Positions 55,580-58,094 of a stretch of DNA of 58,094 nucleotides are shown in pieces. Each line of letters opens with the position of its first letter. Within the stretch, counting starts at the first letter, position 1. The notes under the pieces are model-generated. The model saw nothing but the letters and a program-made list of their open reading frames with translations. It ran no database searches and was not told the origin of the DNA. The position numbers were made by a program, and so were the translations under genes. This DNA comes from a virus, in the IMG/VR virus record IMGVR_UViG_3300027842_000016, positions 1-58,094 of that record; one strand, given 5' to 3'.

Positions 55580-56030
55580 CCGCTGGTGGTTCAAGTACGC
55601 ACCACCGTTCGGGTGGTACAACTATTACGGTTACAGCACAAAGCCGTGGGTCTACTTCCACGATCTGTGGTTGCAGGTCAAGTGGTTCTGCCAGCGCGGA
55701 GCAAGAGGGTACGCGGACAACAGCGTGTGGAGCGTTGACTGGTATCTGTCAAGCTTCATGGGCAACGCCCTCCGTGATCTGTCCAAGCAAGTGCATGGTG
55801 TGCCGCTAATAGAAACCGGGAGGCCACTGGACCCACATGACCCTAACGACTGCGATACTCTCACGATGGAGGAGTGGAAGGCAACGATTCTTTACATCGC
55901 TGAGACTTTTGACCTGGCGCGTAAGATACAGGATTACGATATTCCCGGCGAAGAAATGCCAGCTGCCATGAAGAGGTTCAAGCAGGGAATGGCCATGTTC
56001 ACAGAGTATTTCTTCAACCTATGGGACTGA
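55539..56030 (+). CDS. Trp/Tyr-rich phage protein, 163 aa
   Basis: WWFKYAPPFGWYNYYGYSTK and YFHDLWLQVKWFCQRGARGY are unusually aromatic. A central DVDW-type turn and C-terminal helices (EWKATILYIAETFDLARKIQ) follow. Recognisable as a repeated phage hypothetical type but without a known function. It lies between replication and nucleotide-pool genes. Confidence 0.65.
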   Translation: MLLKSLWNWMRNDNRWWFKYAPPFGWYNYYGYSTKPWVYFHDLWLQVKWFCQRGARGYADNSVWSVDWYLSSFMGNALRDLSKQVHGVPLIETGRPLDPHDPNDCDTLTMEEWKATILYIAETFDLARKIQDYDIPGEEMPAAMKRFKQGMAMFTEYFFNLWD

Positions 56031-56554
56031 ACTCAATGCAGCACATGTGCTACTGCCCGACCAAGGACCTGTTCCTGGACAGTCTGGTGTATAAGGCGAA
56101 TAATCAAAACCACTATTCAAGATACTGCATGACGTGCAACGGACTCATTCTAACTTACGTGGAGGAGATCAAAATGGAAGCACCTGTACAGGCACAGGAC
56201 GAAACGAACCCGAAGGACAGAATTGGTGTGAAGAAGCCGAGGTTATCTCTGGTCCCGCCAGCCGGGATCATTCACGAGGCCTTGGCGATGGCGAATGGCG
56301 CAGACAAGTACGGCCCCTACAACTGGCGTGACAAAAAAGTGCAAATGATGATTTACCTGGAAGCGGCCATGCGCCACATCATGTCATTCCAAGACGGAGA
56401 AGAGTTCGCCTCAGACAGCGGCGTGCACCACCTCGGACATGCACGGGCGTGCCTCGGTATCATCCTGGACGCCATTGCAACCGACAGCATCATCGACAAC
56501 CGGCCCAAGAAGGGATGCACGGCAGCGCTCATCGAGAGGTTCACGAAGAAATGA
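56021..56554 (+). CDS. dATP/dGTP diphosphohydrolase-like protein, two possible starts
   Basis: The domain starts at NPKDRIGVKKPRLSLVPPAG and includes ANGADKYGPYNWRDKKVQMM and HHLGHARACLGIILDA, which match the N-terminal dATP/dGTP pyrophosphohydrolase family. Such proteins trim purine dNTP pools. The strongest ribosome site (GGAGGAGATCAAA) precedes ATG 56174, giving 127 residues. The longer form from 56021 adds a Cys-rich head (HMCYCPTKD, YCMTCNG). It lies directly before polA with an ATGA overlap. Confidence 0.8.
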   Translation: MGLNSMQHMCYCPTKDLFLDSLVYKANNQNHYSRYCMTCNGLILTYVEEIKMEAPVQAQDETNPKDRIGVKKPRLSLVPPAGIIHEALAMANGADKYGPYNWRDKKVQMMIYLEAAMRHIMSFQDGEEFASDSGVHHLGHARACLGIILDAIATDSIIDNRPKKGCTAALIERFTKK

Positions 56555-58094
56555 TAGCCGAGATGGAAACGCCAGCGCAGCCCACCTTCGGCCCGGACAA
56601 GTTCGGGGTTGAGCTTGTGATCAACCCTTCGGAGGTCCCGAATGGTTCGACAGCGGTCGTTGACGTGGAAACTGACGAGAAAGGTAATTTTGTGGGTATC
56701 GGAATTATGTGCGATCCCACTCGCGTTACTTATTATTCTACTCTTGGTCCCGACCTGCGGGCTTATCTTGCTGGTGCTAATCTCATTGGCCATAATCTTA
56801 AGTTTGATGCGACTGAACTACGCTCTTGGGGCGTTGACATTCGATCACGACTGCTCGTCCATGACACAATGCTCAAATCCTATGTGCGAAACAGCACCAA
56901 GGAAAGTCATGGGCTTAAGGAACTGGCCAGGGAATATCTTGGTATGGAGTGGCCAACTTATGAGCAGATGGTTGGCACTGGCAAGGACAAGGTTACCCTG
57001 GACCAGCAAGAAGTAGGCCGGGTGGCCGCCTACTGTGGATGCGACTGCGTGGCGACGTTCCGGCTCAACCAGTATTTCGACAAGGCGATGACGCCGCCCC
57101 AGAAGGGGTACTACAACACCCTCGAACTGCCGGTCATGCAGCTCCTCTTCGACATGGAGCAGCACGGCGTGACGGTGGATGTGCAATACCTGAAGGATTT
57201 GCGCGTCGATTTCGCAAAAGACGCTGAAATGCTCCTTTTGGACCTCAAGAACACTGTGAAGGATCGCGGCTACACCGTGCCCTGCCGCAAGAGCTGCCCA
57301 AAGAAGGCCCATTCCCACGAGTTTAACCCTGGGAGCCCTAAGCAGGTTTTGGAGGCCTTAAACACCTTCGGATTCGCTCTGACGGGCACGGCCAAGGAGG
57401 ACTTGGAGCCACATCGCGGGGACGAATTCATAAACATGCTCCTTGAGTACCGAAAGATCAACAAGGTGATCGGGACCTTCCTGGACGCCTGGCTGGCGCT
57501 CCCCACGTTGCCCAAGATTCACACGACCTTCAGCCAGGTGTCGTTCGACGACCAGACAGGGGACTGGAAGGGCATACGCACGGGTCGGCTCAGTTCCAAA
57601 GACCCGAACCTACAACAAATCAGCAAAGCGGGGGATGAAAATGAAGAGACGACTGGCAAAGCGCTACGTTCGGGATTCATACCGACGCCTGGCAAAGAAT
57701 TACTCGTTTTTGACTTTGATCAGTTTCAGTATCGCATCCTTGCTCATTACACTAAAGAAAAGGTTCTCATAGATGCCTTTCGCAGGGGCGAGGACGTTCA
57801 CGAGGCGACTGGGAAGGTTCTTTTCGGCAAGAGCAGCATCACGAAGATGGAGAGAAGCATCGCCAAGAACTGCAACTTTGGTGCGGTGTTTGGCGCTCAG
57901 GCTGAGAAGATTGCAAAGGTGGCTAAATGCTCCATCGAGGACGCGGAGAAATTTCTCTCGATCTATTGGAAGCGACTACCAGGGGTTACTTGGTGGATTA
58001 ACCGAACAAAGATGTTGGCTCACGTCCATAAGAGCGTTAAGACTATCTTCGGTCGAGTTATCCCTCTCCCGGATATTGATTCCCGAAACATCTA
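56551..58094 (+). CDS. polA: DNA polymerase I (family A), N-terminal part, runs past the window end
   Basis: 514 codons here plus the C-terminal end at 1-418 give 603 residues. The 3'-5' exonuclease is complete: VDVETDE (Asp38, Glu40), HNLKFD (Asp86), YCGCD (Tyr161, Asp165). There is no 5'-3' exonuclease. A Cys/His insertion (Cys245, Cys249, His254, His256) lies before the palm. Palm motif A is DFDQFQYR, with Gln393 where E. coli Pol I has the conserved Glu710. Motif B is R435, K439, F443, F447; Phe443 corresponds to the residue-762 position. It is the main replicative polymerase. Confidence 0.93.
   Translation, partial: MIAEMETPAQPTFGPDKFGVELVINPSEVPNGSTAVVDVETDEKGNFVGIGIMCDPTRVTYYSTLGPDLRAYLAGANLIGHNLKFDATELRSWGVDIRSRLLVHDTMLKSYVRNSTKESHGLKELAREYLGMEWPTYEQMVGTGKDKVTLDQQEVGRVAAYCGCDCVATFRLNQYFDKAMTPPQKGYYNTLELPVMQLLFDMEQHGVTVDVQYLKDLRVDFAKDAEMLLLDLKNTVKDRGYTVPCRKSCPKKAHSHEFNPGSPKQVLEALNTFGFALTGTAKEDLEPHRGDEFINMLLEYRKINKVIGTFLDAWLALPTLPKIHTTFSQVSFDDQTGDWKGIRTGRLSSKDPNLQQISKAGDENEETTGKALRSGFIPTPGKELLVFDFDQFQYRILAHYTKEKVLIDAFRRGEDVHEATGKVLFGKSSITKMERSIAKNCNFGAVFGAQAEKIAKVAKCSIEDAEKFLSIYWKRLPGVTWWINRTKMLAHVHKSVKTIFGRVIPLPDIDSRNI

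Noticed and set aside
56021-58094. Z-genome (2-aminoadenine) phage, suggested by a dATP/dGTP phosphohydrolase next to a divergent PolA
   Set aside because: No PurZ-like adenylosuccinate synthetase or HD-domain dATPase is visible in the apparently complete circular genome.
1-58094. CRISPR array, insertion sequence, integrase or lysogeny module
   Set aside because: No spaced direct-repeat array, transposase, recombinase or repressor with an attachment site was seen on either strand.

Overview
This window is the genome of a tailed bacteriophage. The assembly is circular: the first 150 bases repeat the last 151 with one base missing, and a family A DNA polymerase gene runs across the junction. 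No integrase, excisionase, CI-type repressor or transposase is visible, so a virulent phage is the simplest reading. The head genes are a small-terminase candidate, TerL, a large portal, a scaffold-like protein, an N4-gp56-type capsid protein and a head-tail adaptor. No tape measure, sheath or tube gene is apparent, which points to a podovirus-like particle. Several predicted exported or beta-barrel-like proteins and a lipobox protein suggest a Gram-negative host, which the sequence cannot identify. Three sigma70-like promoters imply use of host RNA polymerase, and no phage RNA polymerase gene was seen.

Layout. (1) 41196-58094 continuing through the junction to 1-11832, + strand: early, replication and accessory genes. 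They are densely packed, with ATGA, GTGA or TAATG stop-start overlaps. 41196-44704 holds small early-type genes and an HNH protein. 44838-49129 holds a 3D-domain protein, a Vsr endonuclease, a sigma-region-4-like regulator, RtcB and a winged-helix protein. 49317-58094 and 1-1899 hold the replication genes: an OB-like protein, a RecB-like nuclease, two DEDD exonucleases, a primase-helicase and PolA, with nucleotide-pool enzymes. 1896-11832 holds an Rnl2-like RNA ligase, a HAD phosphatase, a cREC protein, a macro-domain protein, a SLOG protein, a membrane-anchored trypsin-like protease, MazG and many small Cys-rich proteins. (2) 11826-40571, - strand: packaging, head, tail, fibre and probable lysis genes, ending at a terminator near 12445. 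(3) 40572-41195 is the divergent control region, with two related 62-base repeats.

The most unusual element lies on the - strand between the scaffold and capsid genes (33938-34159). It is a tRNA whose 3' half precedes its 5' half. The two acceptor strands form a 7-bp hairpin closed by three bases, and long-range stems surround the whole. A tRNA-Met(CAU)-like gene follows it, and a tRNA-His lies near TerL. The phage also carries two different RNA ligases (Rnl2-like and RtcB) with end-processing and cyclic-phosphate or ADP-ribose-processing domains. A combined RNA-repair or tRNA-maturation programme is therefore the most attractive hypothesis, but the link is inference only.
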